Shown here piece by piece: positions 37,418-48,342 of a stretch of 64,000 bases of DNA. Under the pieces are notes generated by a model. That model was not told where the DNA came from, ran no database searches, and worked only from the letters and a program-made list of their open reading frames with translations. The stretch is from assembly GCF_000208745.1 (NCBI RefSeq), contig NC_030858.1:2321728-2385727 (forward strand), in the 5' to 3' direction. This stretch comes from Theobroma cacao (taxonomy: Eukaryota; Streptophyta; Magnoliopsida; Malvales; Malvaceae). The position numbers were made by a program, and so were the translations under genes. Position 1 is the stretch's first letter. Every line of letters begins with the position of its first letter.

Positions 37418-40247
37418 ATGTCAACGGTGGGGGAGATGGAGCAGTTGACGTCGGGAGCGAGCAATCGGATAATCCCGATCCTAAGAACCCTAAGAATTCC
37501 CATCATATTCATTCAATCAGTAATCTTGTACCTCCTCCTCCTCCTCTTCCCTCGGCGCCGCCGCTCTCAGACAGCGGTCTTGGGGGTTGAGGCTGCTGCT
37601 GCTGCGCCTCAATCGCCGGCTAAAACCGCGAGGCGGAGGTTGGTATGGAGGCGAGAAGAGGAGGACACTTTGAGAAGGAGAGCCTTGGCGGAGGGTTTGG
37701 ATATGGGGTTTGAAACCGGGGACGGAGAGATTCGGTGCCGCTGGAGCACGTCTCTGTTCTTTGGGGTTCGAAGAAATGCCTTGTTTTGCCGGTCCTGGTT
37801 TCCGGCTACTGGTGAATTGAAGTAAGACCTTTTTTTTTTCTTTATTGACTATATTTTTCTTAGAGAATTGAGGGAAAGAAATGAAATGAAAATGGGTACT
37901 ATCAAATTTAAGATAAAGTGCTTATTTGTCGTTTAGATTTTCTCTGTTCAAAGATGAATTAAAGTTTGTAATTTTTGAAATGCTTATGACTCGAGAGGAA
38001 CTATAACCGTTGCTCAGATGAACTTAATTTTCAGTTTCCTATTTTGAGAACTAGAAACTGAGATGATCTAACTTTTTGTATTTTAGTATAACTTGAGGGA
38101 ATGATGCTTTGCTTTCTTCAGCAATTGAATCCTTCTGGGTTGATGTGGAAATAGTGCTTAACTGTTATCTTGTGTCTATACTATCATACAAATCTGTAGC
38201 ATGTACTTTTTGTTCTTTTCTTGTCTTATAGTTGCCTTTATTCTGTTGCTCTTTTGCTTTACTCTGTCATCTCATAAGTGCTTTTTGTCTGTGATTTTAG
38301 GGGCATTTTGATCATTATACATGGCCTGAACGAGCACAGGTAACATTAGTTTGTTAATTGAACATCGAACTGTATCTTAGTTTTTTCACCCCAGTGGAAA
38401 AGAATCTCATTTTTCGTACTCTGTTTTCGCTGGTGTTCATTTACAGTGGAAGATATGCTCAATTTGCCAAGCAATTAACCTCTTGCAACTTTGGTGTATA
38501 TGCGATGGACTGGATTGGTACATAATTTGATACTAGTATTTCTGCATTTCCTTTGGCAAAGGTGTATTCAAAGTTATGACTTTAAGTTATAGTAACGAGA
38601 TTTACTTTATTGCTATAGGTCATGGTGGCAGTGATGGATTGCATGGATATGTTCCCTCACTTGATCATGTTGTTGCAGACACTGTAAGTTCTACTTGAGT
38701 TCTCTGTGTCTTCTTAATGTCAACTTGAGATTAATTCATACTGATTACTTTGTCTTTTAATATTTAAATGATGTTTCCTGTAATAATAAAACATTGAAAT
38801 CATAAATAATTTAAAGCTTACTGACTATTATGTCTACCAGTTTGTGAAAAAAACTAAAACTTTAACTTGGCAGTCTTTGGCTTTATTCAAAATATGCCCA
38901 CGAGGTGTTACTAAGCTTTGTATCTTCTCTTTCTTCAGGGGGCTTTCTTGGAAAAGATAAAATCAGAGAACCCTGGTGTACCTTGCTTCCTTTTTGGTCA
39001 CTCGACTGGTGGAGCTGTGGTTTTAAAGGTATAGCATCTAACATTAGTTAAAGTTTTCAGTAGAGTTAAGCCACTAGAACTTTTCAATTAAGAAGGTGCA
39101 ACTTTGCAGGCAGCTTCATATCCTCATATTGAAGAAATGCTGGAGGGGATTGTGCTGACATCTCCAGCTTTGCGTGTTAAGCCAGCACATCCAATTGTTG
39201 GGGTGAGTTGCTGCTTCCTGGTTTGTATCGTAGTAAATCATGCTGTAGTTGAATCTGAGTTTTATTCCTTTAAGTAAATGTTTAAAGTTAAAAGTGTGTT
39301 AAAACCAACCAATCACCCACGCCAATGGTTTAATAATAACCTGATACAACATCTGTAATAGCCACTTTCCTCTATGCAAAAACCAGGCTCTGCTTTTTTA
39401 AAATGTCAAAGGTCTGTAAAAAATTCTGTTAAGCAAATGATGCCTGCAAATAAATTTGAGGTGTTAATCCCATTTGAAAGTAGCTGCTTTTGTTTTAGTA
39501 TGAATATTGCTTTCATGATTATGTCCTCTATAATGACATCTGACTATTATGGTTGAGATTGTTAAAGGAATAGATTTCCTCCAATAGAGATGTGTGAATT
39601 GCTTTGGTTTTGTGTCAACTCTTTTGCTATTGAGTAATGCGAGTATCTAGTTATAATATTGTAACATATTGTAAATAATAATATTCGATGTGGTTCCAGC
39701 ATAGTCTTTCTGCATCCCTTAAGTTGGCCTTTTAATATTTGATTAAAACAGGATATGACAAATTGTACTGTTTTCACCCACGTTAAATATTGTATATGTT
39801 GTCTTTGTGCAGGCTATTGCACCTCTTTTTTCTCTGGTTGCTCCCAAGTTCCAGTTTAAAGGTGCTAACAAGAGGGGCATCCCAGTTTCAAGGGACCCCG
39901 CAGCACTGTTGGCCAAGTACTCTGATCCCTTGGTCTATACTGGTCCCATAAGGGTCCGAACAGGGCATGAGATATTGCGCATTTCATCTTACTTGATGCA
40001 AAACTTTAAGACTGTGACAATCCCATTCTTTGTTCTCCATGGAACTGCAGACAAAGTGACTGATCCACTCGCCTCCCAGGATTTGTATAATGAGGCAGCT
40101 TCTAGGTTGAAGAACATAAAGCTCTATGAGGGCTTCTTGCACGACCTTCTCTTTGAGCCTGAGCGTGAAGAGATAGGGCAGGATATAATTGACTGGATGG
40201 AGAAGAGATTAGGTGCCGGAGCTGAAAAGATTGGTTGTCTCTGGTAA
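37418..40247 (+). CDS. Monoacylglycerol lipase-type alpha/beta hydrolase, N-terminally anchored
   Basis: Predicted serine hydrolase acting on monoacylglycerols, lysophospholipids or related esters. Seven exons: 37418-37821, 38301-38339, 38447-38517, 38619-38683, 38939-39028, 39110-39202, 39813-40247; 1197 nt, 398 aa. The N-terminus has a hydrophobic helix (about residues 28-46, IIFIQSVILYLLLLLF) then RRRR, suggesting membrane anchoring or a transit segment. The core shows HGLNEHSGRY (oxyanion region), nucleophile elbow GHSTGG, the acid in HGTADKVTD and the catalytic His in FLHDLLFEPE, so the triad is complete. It belongs with the plant MAGL/caffeoyl-shikimate-esterase-like family, nearest the long form with a basic N-terminal extension. 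The start ATG lies 144 bases after the TATA box. The last 120 coding bases are duplicated at 49558. Confidence 0.93.
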
Positions 40248-41509
40248 ATGATCCTGCAGGATAGATTTAAGTGTTTTCTTTTACAGAAAGTTAGACAAAA
40301 GAATGTAGATGTTTTTAGAAAGTTCAGTTCATCCACATGTGCGTTTGGGGCTCTGGTACCCGGTTGATAATCATATTGTAATTATACAATTGTTATTTAT
40401 AGTGGTTTGTTTGGAAAATATCTTCATAGTAATAGTAGCTATATATCATTCCGTGGGTATAAGTGGGGGAAATTTTTCGAGTTTCATGCATTATTTTGTT
40501 TCTTGCCCTACGAATGAGGTAAGCAACCCCTTCCACTCTTACAGGCTTGCCATTGGGTGTGGTCCAAAGAGTGGATCACTTCGTTGGTAACTGGTAAACA
40601 GTAAGGACGAAGTAACGATGTGAGCTTTACCTTACTCTTACGTTCTACATCTGACAGAACTATTATCCCTTTCATGTGAGCCAGCTCTATTATCTTTTCT
40701 TTTTTTTTTTCACATAATTGTCAGAAAGTGATGCATCCAAATTGCATCGTATTTGGACATATGACCAAATATCTCTAGTTTCTCTCACAATATCGACTCT
40801 TGGGAAAGATGGAAGATCAATGGGATAACATCTTAATACACCTTTCAGGTAATACGGATTTCTTCTATATCACTCTCACTGCTTTTGTAATTACTCGTAT
40901 ATAGCAGGAATCTGCTTTCTCCAAAAAAAAAATTGTTAGTTTGTAGATCAAAATTGAAATTTTTAGAGCACCCAAGTGACTTTCACGCTTAAAACAAACA
41001 ACTTTCTTTTCTTTTTCTTTTTTTCCCATATATACCGAAGATCAGAAGACATGAAAGATTTAAGCTTAAACTTACTATAACACCACCAAACATATTAGTG
41101 TAATGTAAGAAGTCGAACCAAGGAATGAGTTGCTTAGATAACAATGAAAGAGTGCGAACCATGAGGGACCTCGAACCCTGACAATTCCAGTTAACTATCC
41201 CATCTCATTTGCTGACAATCATAGATGCTGTAACATATTTTAATATAAACCATCTACACAAACATTTGACACAGCATCTCCAATACAAACGTTTCTGGTC
41301 AGTTGTCAGAATCGCATTGACTTTGGGTTAGTCGAAGAGCATTAAATCCATCATTTTTTCCACACATAAAATGGAAATTATCAAAAATATCATTCCAAGC
41401 TTGACTGCAATAAGGCACCAGAGATTATTTAAAGATCCCGAACTTCCATCGAGTAACATACATGCAGCTAGGTAACATTTTAATACTATTCAACGGGAAA
41501 TCTTACCCT
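40248..41509. other. 3' region between the hydrolase and SRPBCC gene 1
   Basis: Convergent 3' flanks of about 1.2 kb. Most of it is recognisably repeated at 49678-50720 (shared blocks include AGTGATGCATCCAAATTGCA versus AGTGACGCATCCAAATTACA, and ACCAAATATCTCT). It contains the hydrolase 3'UTR and no gene. Confidence 0.7.
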
Positions 41510-41980
41510 CTAGATTTGAGCCTTTATAGCATCCTCCAATTTGTTTGCCACGAATTGCAGACAATTATCAAGATAAGAACCGAAATCTTCCAATCTCCAC
41601 CCTTCAAACGGATCAGCTATAAACGACCACTCGATCTTGCACCCTGCAGGTTTACCATCACCCTCCATCGGCAAGACTTTGACAGTGGCCAAGTAGTTCT
41701 TGAACCCAAAACTACCTTCAAGGACCTCGTAGCTTAGGCAGCGGTTGGTCGGATCAATGGTTAAAAGCTTCTCTTTGGCCCATCCAAGTTTGCCTGCACA
41801 ATAACGGACCAGGCCAGGCTGACCTGGAGTTCCCTCTACTCGGTAACATGTATCCACGTCAGGAAAGAACTTGTCTAAGTTGCAGAATTCCTCCAGGAAA
41901 GGCCATATCTGCTCTGCTGTTGAGCTTTTGAGCTCCGCCGTGGCCTTTCCTTCCCATTTTGTTTGTGTTTCTTCGGCCAT
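41510..41980 (-). CDS. SRPBCC (polyketide cyclase/dehydrase-like) protein 1
   Basis: A small soluble hydrophobic-ligand-binding protein of the Bet v 1/START-like superfamily, in the plant group annotated as lachrymatory-factor-synthase-like (Arabidopsis At2g25770 type, from memory). Single exon, 156 aa, starting MAEETQTKWEGKA. Family landmarks: EQIWPFLEEFCNLDKF, GTPGQPGLVRYC, SYEVLE, GCKIEWSFIADPFEGW and a C-terminal helix EDAIKAQI. The substrate is unknown; true lachrymatory activity is not implied. A TATATA motif lies about 75 bases upstream on the minus strand (about 42055-42060). By eye about four fifths of residues are identical to the copy at 50721-51191. Confidence 0.93.
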   Translation of the reverse strand: MAEETQTKWEGKATAELKSSTAEQIWPFLEEFCNLDKFFPDVDTCYRVEGTPGQPGLVRYCAGKLGWAKEKLLTIDPTNRCLSYEVLEGSFGFKNYLATVKVLPMEGDGKPAGCKIEWSFIADPFEGWRLEDFGSYLDNCLQFVANKLEDAIKAQI

Positions 41981-42594
41981 TTGTGATTGTGAGAGAGATG
42001 GAAGAAAATGGAGAGTAATGGAGAGAATGTTGAATGATTGAGTGGGGGAAGTCGTATATATTCAGGGTAAGTAGCTTTCATATAGCATGGTATGCCAGAT
42101 TACCAGATTACCCTAAACAATTTAAAAAATGTTTTCCATTCAATGCATTAATTAATTTTATCAAATTAAGGGAAACTGATAATATTAAATTCTAGATTCT
42201 TTTTCTAAGTATAATCTTAATCATTGATAATAGCTACCGCTTAACATTTCTTATTAAAATATCTATTTGGATATTTTTGGTTAAGAATTTATTTTCATGC
42301 AATAAAATAATTACTGCATTAAATGTCCATTGTATGGGGGAAAAGCCTATAAGTAGTAATTAAGGATTAGTGGACTTTGTGTGAATGAATATTAATTAAT
42401 TAAAGAGAATATTGACAAGTTCGAGTAACGAGCATCAGTACCATTCCCACTAGCAATTAAAAGCTAGAAGGGCACCGACTGAGAAGGAAGAAAAGTTACG
42501 GAGCCAGTGTTTTTCAAGACTTTAACAAAACCATATGGGGTGATATAGAAAGGATAAAAAGGTGTAAATTGTGGGCTAGAATCAAGGGTGTCAA

Positions 42595-42631
<37 letters not shown>

Positions 42632-43041
42632 ATTATTTTTTGATTAATTTAGTTATAAATTTTTAATTCCGTAATAATGGAATAAATTGTTTTTTTAATA
42701 GATTAATAATGAGATAAATCCCCTTTTTTCCAATTTAGAGAAGGACAAGAGGGTAAAACATTTGATTATGATGTCACAGATTGCTCAATTTAAAGCTCCT
42801 GGGCAGACATGTGAGGTTGGTTTATATTATTATTATTATTATTATCATTCTTTAAACTAATATTCCAAGGTTTAAACAACATTGGAACAACCGGTATACA
42901 AGGTAATTGGGGCACATGGAAACCAGACAAGATCTTGTTGGTCAACATTAATTTAGAAAGAAAGAAGAAACAGAGTGAACACAGTTCATATTATCAAAGA
43001 CTCATGAAACTATGAGCCGCTTAATTTAACTAGTTAAATCT
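41981..43041. repeat. Spacer with AT microsatellites between SRPBCC genes 1 and 2
   Basis: About 1 kb with no gene. It includes the promoter of SRPBCC gene 1 at the left edge, a (TA)n run at about 42599-42627 and an ATT triplet run at about 42826-42845. Confidence 0.7.
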
Positions 43042-43557
43042 CTAAGCTTGACAGATTGCATCCTCCATTCTCTTAGCCTGGCCCTGGAGGCCCACCTTAA
43101 ATTTTTGCTTCATGTCCTCCAATTCCCATCCTTCCACAGGATCAACGGTGAAGGACCACTCGATCACGCACCCATTTTGATGATCATCACCATCAGCCCC
43201 AGGAACAATCTTGACGGTTGCAACATACGAATTGAACCCAATGTTGCTGTCCACTATCTCATAGCTTAAGCTACGCCCGCTATGATCAACGGCTATTAGT
43301 CTCTCCTTGGCCCAATTTTCAGAGCCTTTGTCGACGCCACTGCCCTCGGAAGAGACTGAGAAACCTGAGCAGAACCTGATGCAACCAGGCTCACCGTTGG
43401 TGCCGTGGATGCCATGACATGTGGTTAAACCGGGATACCATTTGTGAAGGTTGAAGAAGTCTGTGTAAAGAGGCCAGATTTGGTCTGCAGAAGCACTCGT
43501 TACCCTTGCAGAAACCTTGGCCTCCCATTTAGGCTGGGAATTCTTTTGCTCCTCCAT
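43042..43557 (-). CDS. SRPBCC (polyketide cyclase/dehydrase-like) protein 2, divergent
   Basis: Second member of the SRPBCC trio, 171 aa starting MEEQKNSQPKWEAKV. It shares the scaffold (ADQIWPLYTDFFNLHKWYPG, GEPGCIRFC, SYEIVD, GCVIEWSFTVDPVEGWELED) but carries an extra Ser/Gly-rich insert (SVSSEGSGVDKGSE) and is much more divergent than copies 1 and 3 are from each other. A longer frame opens at 43620, but a TATAAAAAG box at about 43606-43614 lies inside that extension, so the transcript must start downstream and the ATG at 43557 is correct. It has no counterpart in duplication unit 2. Confidence 0.9.
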   Translation of the reverse strand: MEEQKNSQPKWEAKVSARVTSASADQIWPLYTDFFNLHKWYPGLTTCHGIHGTNGEPGCIRFCSGFSVSSEGSGVDKGSENWAKERLIAVDHSGRSLSYEIVDSNIGFNSYVATVKIVPGADGDDHQNGCVIEWSFTVDPVEGWELEDMKQKFKVGLQGQAKRMEDAICQA

Positions 43558-43605
43558 TGTAATTAGAGTGAGAAAGATTGTTAAAAAAGCTCTATAGGAA
43601 AGAAA

Positions 43606-43614
43606 CTTTTTATA
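43606..43614 (-). promoter_or_regulatory. TATA box of SRPBCC gene 2
   Basis: TATAAAAAG on the minus strand lies about 50 bases before the chosen ATG at 43557. Its position decides between the two possible starts. Confidence 0.7.
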
Positions 43615-43770
43615 GAGCATAGGGGCATCATTTCTAACGTGGCATCAACTTACATACTTGGACATATTCCTGGCGTGAATCTCATGGATTGTGACTATTT
43701 TATGAGAAAGGTCAACTATGTGAATGTTAAATGAACATTATCTTTATTTGTCCAAATGTATTATGAGGCC

Positions 43771-44030
43771 CAAAAAACGTTATTATTATTTTCTTTTGAA
43801 AAGCGGACTTCATTAGTGAATGAATTACTTCACCCCAAGGAACCAAAGAGATTTTAGACTTCTATACCCGGCCAGTGAAGGGCATACAAGCCTAAAATTC
43901 CTAGGACAAACAAAAGCCAAACCAAGAACATCAGCAGACACTCAGCATCAGGGCCTCTATACAAATCAACTAACACCCCTGCACCGAGCCCTCACTCAAC
44001 CCAGCACAAACCAAAAACGTTACTATTAAT
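43771..44030 (-). mobile_element. 3' end of a LINE-type retroelement with target-site duplication
   Basis: A roughly 220-base insert lies between imperfect 19-20 base direct repeats: CAAAAAACGTTATTATTATT at 43771-43790 and CCAAAAACGTTACTATTAAT at 44011-44030. Read on the minus strand the insert carries plant LINE 3'-end features (TTAGGCTTGTATGCCCTTCAC, CTGGCCGGGTATAG) and ends AATGAAGTCCGCTTTTC followed by a degenerate A-rich tail. It is 5'-truncated and non-coding. Confidence 0.7.
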
Positions 44031-44306
44031 ACCCTTAACATGCATCCAGTCCGAGAACTTTTTTTCCCATGGATAAATCTCAATGCATAAGAATCCATAC
44101 TAATGAAAAATATCATTGGTTTAGATTGCATAACGGAAGATAACTTGTTTTCTTTGTTCAAGAGAAGTGATCTGGGATCACATCTTTTCTTAGTATGCTT
44201 TATGATTTACGTAGTAAGTACATTGTTTTTTAGTTCATGGAGATTTGTTATCAATTCAATTCTTTCACTTCATGTCTGACCGACAGGAGCCTCTGAACTT
44301 CTTCTT

Positions 44307-44420
44307 GCTTGTCATATTAACGGCTTCGAACAAACAATCAAATCATTTCTTGTTGAATTTACAGGGATTTTTTTCTGGTTGTCTTGTCACTCATAGACTA
44401 ACAAGACTTTTATTGCTTGT
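44307..44420. repeat. 150-base repeat element, single copy of unit 1
   Basis: Starts GCTTGTCATATTAA and contains TTTCTGGTTGTCTTGTCACT and CATAGACTAACAAGAC. It is the counterpart of the array at 51599-52050. Its right part (ATATAGAACATGAAGAATTC at about 44680) is separated from the left part by about 260 bases that contain the dispersed repeat at 44421-44677. Confidence 0.75.
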
Positions 44421-44677
44421 GTTTTTCCTGATAAGCAAGGATGTAGTATATTCATTTCAGCAGAGCTATAATGTGCTGGTGCAAGTCTCCAGCTTAGACT
44501 TTTGGCAAAAGACTTGTTCCAGCAGATTACGGCCTGCAAGCATCTCTAATACAGGCTCCAAAACACTATGTTCCCGAATGAGTACACGATGGCTAAACCC
44601 CATTAGCCAGTCCCTGTCACTGTTCTAAGTTTTGTAAGCACTATCACACAAGGCGCCAGTATAGCTTCCTAAACTGC
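44421..44677. mobile_element. Insert carrying dispersed repeat copy 2
   Basis: This sequence interrupts a 150-base repeat that is continuous in unit 2. Similar TGCTTG words flank it on both sides, so it may be an insertion with a short target duplication. Its core (44460-44610) matches 21345-21500. On the minus strand it holds a 45-codon ATG frame (MGFSHRVLIRE...) ending at 44466, which I regard as part of the repeat rather than a gene. Confidence 0.45.
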
Positions 44678-44933
44678 TTGTATATAGAACATGAAGAATT
44701 CTTGAAAGTAACAAGCAGGCTCTATATCGAGAAATACTCAGACAATCTTTCCTATGGTTCATTATAACTACTAATACCACTCTCTTCTGGTATATATACA
44801 TTTTTATAGAACTTGATCGTATACAAGCAGCCTCTCAAGGTAATTTGAATCCAGCAAGTATTTCTGTCGGAGTTTGAGTTAGTAACTTATTATTAATTGG
44901 TTGCATAAAGGTTATGATTTCCCTGCCAAAACC

Positions 44934-45029
44934 TTATGGCGCCTCCTTCCTTCTTTCAGGTTTTTGCTCGACCAGGGAAAGGTCCTCGATGCAGCCCAAT
45001 CTCCAGTCTTCCAGTTTAGACATCAACAC
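44934..45029 (-). pseudogene. Orphan exon-like fragment, unknown family
   Basis: After an acceptor-like TCTCTAG the minus strand reads VLM, then SKLEDWRLGCIEDLSLVEQK, then PERRKEAP and a stop at 44934-44936. The composition looks like protein rather than AT-rich noise. No neighbouring exon was identified. Homology with unit 2 stops about here, so it may be the edge of a lost gene. Confidence 0.25.
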
Positions 45030-45036
45030 CTAGAGA

Positions 45037-46229
45037 TAAACAAAGAACACTGGTAAGCTGGTATATACGTTTTAATTTAAAGTTAATGGGAATGAAAGGA
45101 AAAGTTCAATTGAAAATTAACCGCATGCATATCACTATGAAATTTCATTTTCATTTTTGCCTACTTTTTCCAACCCAACAGCTGGTTCTTCCACTTCCGA
45201 CACTAAAATCGCTTAAATTAACATAAGATTCTGGCTTCTGTAATCATTAGGAAACCCAATACTTAATAAACTAAATAAAAGCTAAAGAAATTCTTTGAAA
45301 TATATCAATTTTTAATTGGAAATTATTGTATAATGTAGGGATAAAGTAAGGCTTATACCTAACTTAACATAATACATAAGGGATCGCCATATCTTTTCCC
45401 TTTTACACTTTCCACTATATACATTAGTTAGTCTATGCATTTAGCTTTAATCTTTCTTTCCTTTGAACTTATCCTAAACGCACACCAAAATCTCAACCAA
45501 CTTGTAAAATGAACAGTTTTTTTTTCTCTTTTTTATCAATCAATGTTAAAATTTTATTAATATTACTGAAACTACAGTGAGTGTCGGCCTTGAAGCCTAT
45601 TAGTTCCAGCAAGTGCAAGCATCAGTTATCTACAACCTGTTGTACAAAAATGTGAACAAATAGAGACAGCAAACTACAAGTGCAGACAGCAGCCCTGAAT
45701 GCAATATAAATACAGAATCTGCAATAGTTGTGTGAAAATGAACACTTGATGTATATGATAACGACAGTGACTTGGTATTTACTGATTTGTTTTCACCTTT
45801 TGTATCAAAACTTTAAGATTAGTTACCACAACAATGGAAAAATCAATGTAAAATAATTTGGTTACACTTACAATCAAGATTTTCATCATTTCCTTCTCAT
45901 TGGCAATTATGACAATGATGTGATAGTAAAGCTACTATACCCAACTGGTCAGTTCAATTAAATTAAATCAATACCCTTTTACAAGTGGAGGAATTAGATT
46001 AAACCCACTTTTCAATAGGTAATGCTAAGCTCTTAAGGTTGAAGACAAAGATACATGATTAACGGAAGAGAGAAAGAGCACAAGCAAACTAAAGTAATCC
46101 AAACAGACAGCACAAAACAAAACAAAACAGTGATCAACTTTGGACTTTCCATTCCTTTAAATAAACCAGATATCCTAAACTCTTTCCCAAGAGCAAAGCA
46201 AAAACACAAAAAATCTCCCACTCTAAGAC
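45037..46229. other. Intergenic region and DUF761 gene promoter
   Basis: About 1.2 kb with no gene. A stretch near 45540-45730 (ACTGAAACTACAGTGAGTG...) resembles the antisense ends of non-LTR elements seen elsewhere in the window. The 300 bases before 46230 should include the DUF761 promoter and leader. Confidence 0.5.
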
Positions 46230-46799
46230 ATGGAACCAAGCCCACCCTTCATTGCTAAGAAGCTTTGCAACTTGGCTCGTCTAAGTTTCTTCATGATACG
46301 AAAAGGTTTCTCAAAGAGTAAGCTCGTGCTTGACGATCTCCACTTCTTAATGAAACGTGGGAAGATCATGGGAAAAGCCTTGAACGAAGTCGTGGTCGCC
46401 AATCATGCTTCGCTGAGTTGCAGGTCACGTGACGTGCACCTGTCCTTCGTATCCCCTATGGAGTACGAGTTCAGCTGCAGCACCAGCCCCTCGTATCAAC
46501 CTTACGTCCCCTTCCATGCCAGAAAGCGCAAATCCCGTTACCCTTACACGCGCTCTCGCAGGCGGGACGGTATGGTTTTTGGAGCAATGGGCTGTAGAGA
46601 TGCGGGAGATTATGAGTCGCCGCTAGTGGTACCAAAAGGGCGGAGAGTGGAGATTAGGGAGACGCCATTCGTGTTAAAGGATGACGATGAAGACCACCGC
46701 GTGGATGAAGCGGCTGAGGAGTTTATTCAGAGCTTTTACAAGCAGCTGAGGTTGCAGAAATGGTTGGCTGTCCTGGAAGCAGCTGATCAGTATGGCTAA
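46230..46799 (+). CDS. DUF761 plant protein (Avr9/Cf-9 rapidly elicited protein 146-like)
   Basis: A single-exon, 189-aa plant-specific protein of unknown biochemical role. The defining DUF761 motif is at the C-terminus (about residues 157-176: VDEAAEEFIQSFYKQLRLQK). The N-terminus has basic/hydrophobic repeats (KLCNLARLSFFMIRKGFSKS, DDLHFLMKRGKIMGKAL) and the middle is Ser/Tyr/Arg-rich (KRKSRYPYTRSRRRDG). Family members respond to elicitors and stress. The start is the first ATG of the open frame (MEPSPPFIAKK). It lies inside duplication unit 1 and has no copy in unit 2. Confidence 0.92.
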   Translation: MEPSPPFIAKKLCNLARLSFFMIRKGFSKSKLVLDDLHFLMKRGKIMGKALNEVVVANHASLSCRSRDVHLSFVSPMEYEFSCSTSPSYQPYVPFHARKRKSRYPYTRSRRRDGMVFGAMGCRDAGDYESPLVVPKGRRVEIRETPFVLKDDDEDHRVDEAAEEFIQSFYKQLRLQKWLAVLEAADQYG

Positions 46800-47209
46800 A
46801 CCTTCATTCCTAGTTTTTTTCTGATGACTTTGATATTTAAGGGAAAAGCAACAGATGTTTAACATTTCTGTAGCTTCCATCACTTCGTGTTGTGGTCACT
46901 TGATCTTGTCGTAGAGCCAGTGGGACTGTTACAAGTTCGAAAAGAGAGGAGACTCTTACGAGAAACTTGTTATCCTGCTTTCGAGCTCTTCTCTTCCATG
47001 CCTGGCTTTTTTTTTTTTCTTCTTTCTTTTTCGTCCCCGGATTTGATTCTTGGCTGTTAGGGGTCAAGACAAAGACCTGCTTTTCTGTGTATTGTGTATA
47101 GAAAACTATTAAGCGATGAACATACTTTCGATTTAATATTTTGGTAGTGGAAATGAATTGTTTATATATATATATATGGTACTTCAGTCTTCCTCTTGCT
47201 TTCTTCCGG

Positions 47210-47950
47210 AAGGGAATTTTTAATTCACCAGCAGAGGGACGATATGAAATAGAGCACTGATCTGAAAACCGTTCCTCTCGAGCGGAACTTCTAACTGAAG
47301 CTGCTATTTTTTTTATAGAAGTCTATACTTTATGACTACTGCAATTGGAGAGGGTGGTGAAGGCACTGTACTTGCTTAGCAAAAAAGAGAGCGTAGCCTT
47401 CCGCTTTCAGACTTCGACGCTGTAGACTAACTCCTTGCCTTCCTAACTCTAGCGGTAGCAGCAATGAGGTCGCCTCGTTTTTTGCTTAACCTAATTAATC
47501 AGGACCCGGGGAGAATGTTGTTGCAGACGTATTTCGGCTTTCTCTTGTTCATCAACTCGAAACTCATTCCTCTGCAGTTTATGTTACGGATCAGCCTCCT
47601 TTTCTTTCTTTATTGAGTTTTCCTTATACTCTAAGGGCACTTGCTCACTTAGAATGAAGATCAATAATAATAATGTGCGAAAGGCTTTACACAAGACCAC
47701 AGAGCGAGAGAGAGAGAAAGCCTTCGATCGCTTACGTGCAAACGGCCATTCCTGGCTTGGCACCGATAACGCAAGGAGTACTCGGTAGTTGGGCACTGGA
47801 TCCCTTCGGACTTGGCCTTGAGGAAGTCTTCCTCACGAGCCCGGCGCAGAATCATAGACGAGCCAGGGGCCAGGGGGCAGTTCTTTCTCGCCACTTACTT
47901 AAAGGGCAGCTGATGCATTAACCTATGCTAAATCTTGCCAGCCCAGAAGT
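47210..47950. other. Organelle-like insert (possible mitochondrial DNA transfer)
   Basis: This segment differs in texture from its surroundings: higher G+C, few homopolymers, and words such as GAGCCCGGCGCAGAATCATA and AGCGAGAGAGAGAGAAAGCC that look like non-coding plant mitochondrial DNA. It is present only in unit 1 of the duplication. No intact organelle gene was identified. The call rests on style alone; an unrelated repeat is possible. Confidence 0.35.
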
Positions 47951-48342
47951 TAATGCAACAGCAAAGGCCTTCTTCTTACAGCAGACGGTTCGATCAAAGA
48001 GTAAACTGCAATCTATGGCAGTTTCTTAAAGTCTGTAGCTCCTCAACGAAGGTAGGTTGACTAAGCCTAAGCCACTAAGGAAGTGTTTTGAATCAATATC
48101 TGCTATTAGGGGTGATGATGGATCCCACACAGCTTTACATCCGATCCAACCTATTAGGGGCCATGACGATCAATATCAATCAAATATTGAACTTGAATTT
48201 TGATCTAATCATTTTTGATGAAAACTTCGTACAAACATGATCTAAAAAATCTTATGATCTACCTTATACTCTTTTATTTCTTATGACTTCAATTAAGCTA
48301 AAACAAGTTTGCAAAAAGTAAAGGTTGGACCTTAGACCTATT

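Noticed and set aside
42599..42627. TA run as a possible telomere or CRISPR-like repeat
   Set aside because: It is a plain dinucleotide microsatellite; no spaced repeats or telomere motif (TTTAGGG arrays) occur in the window.
43558..43620. Longer start for SRPBCC protein 2
   Set aside because: The extension contains the TATAAAAAG box, so it should not be transcribed; the N-terminus of the family aligns with the shorter start.
44466..44603. 45-codon ATG frame on the minus strand as a small gene
   Set aside because: The sequence is a dispersed repeat (also at 21345-21500, where the frame is broken) and lies in an apparent insertion.
44245..44628. 127-codon plus-strand frame
   Set aside because: It runs across the 150-base repeat and the dispersed element, begins without a gene-like context and has no domain.
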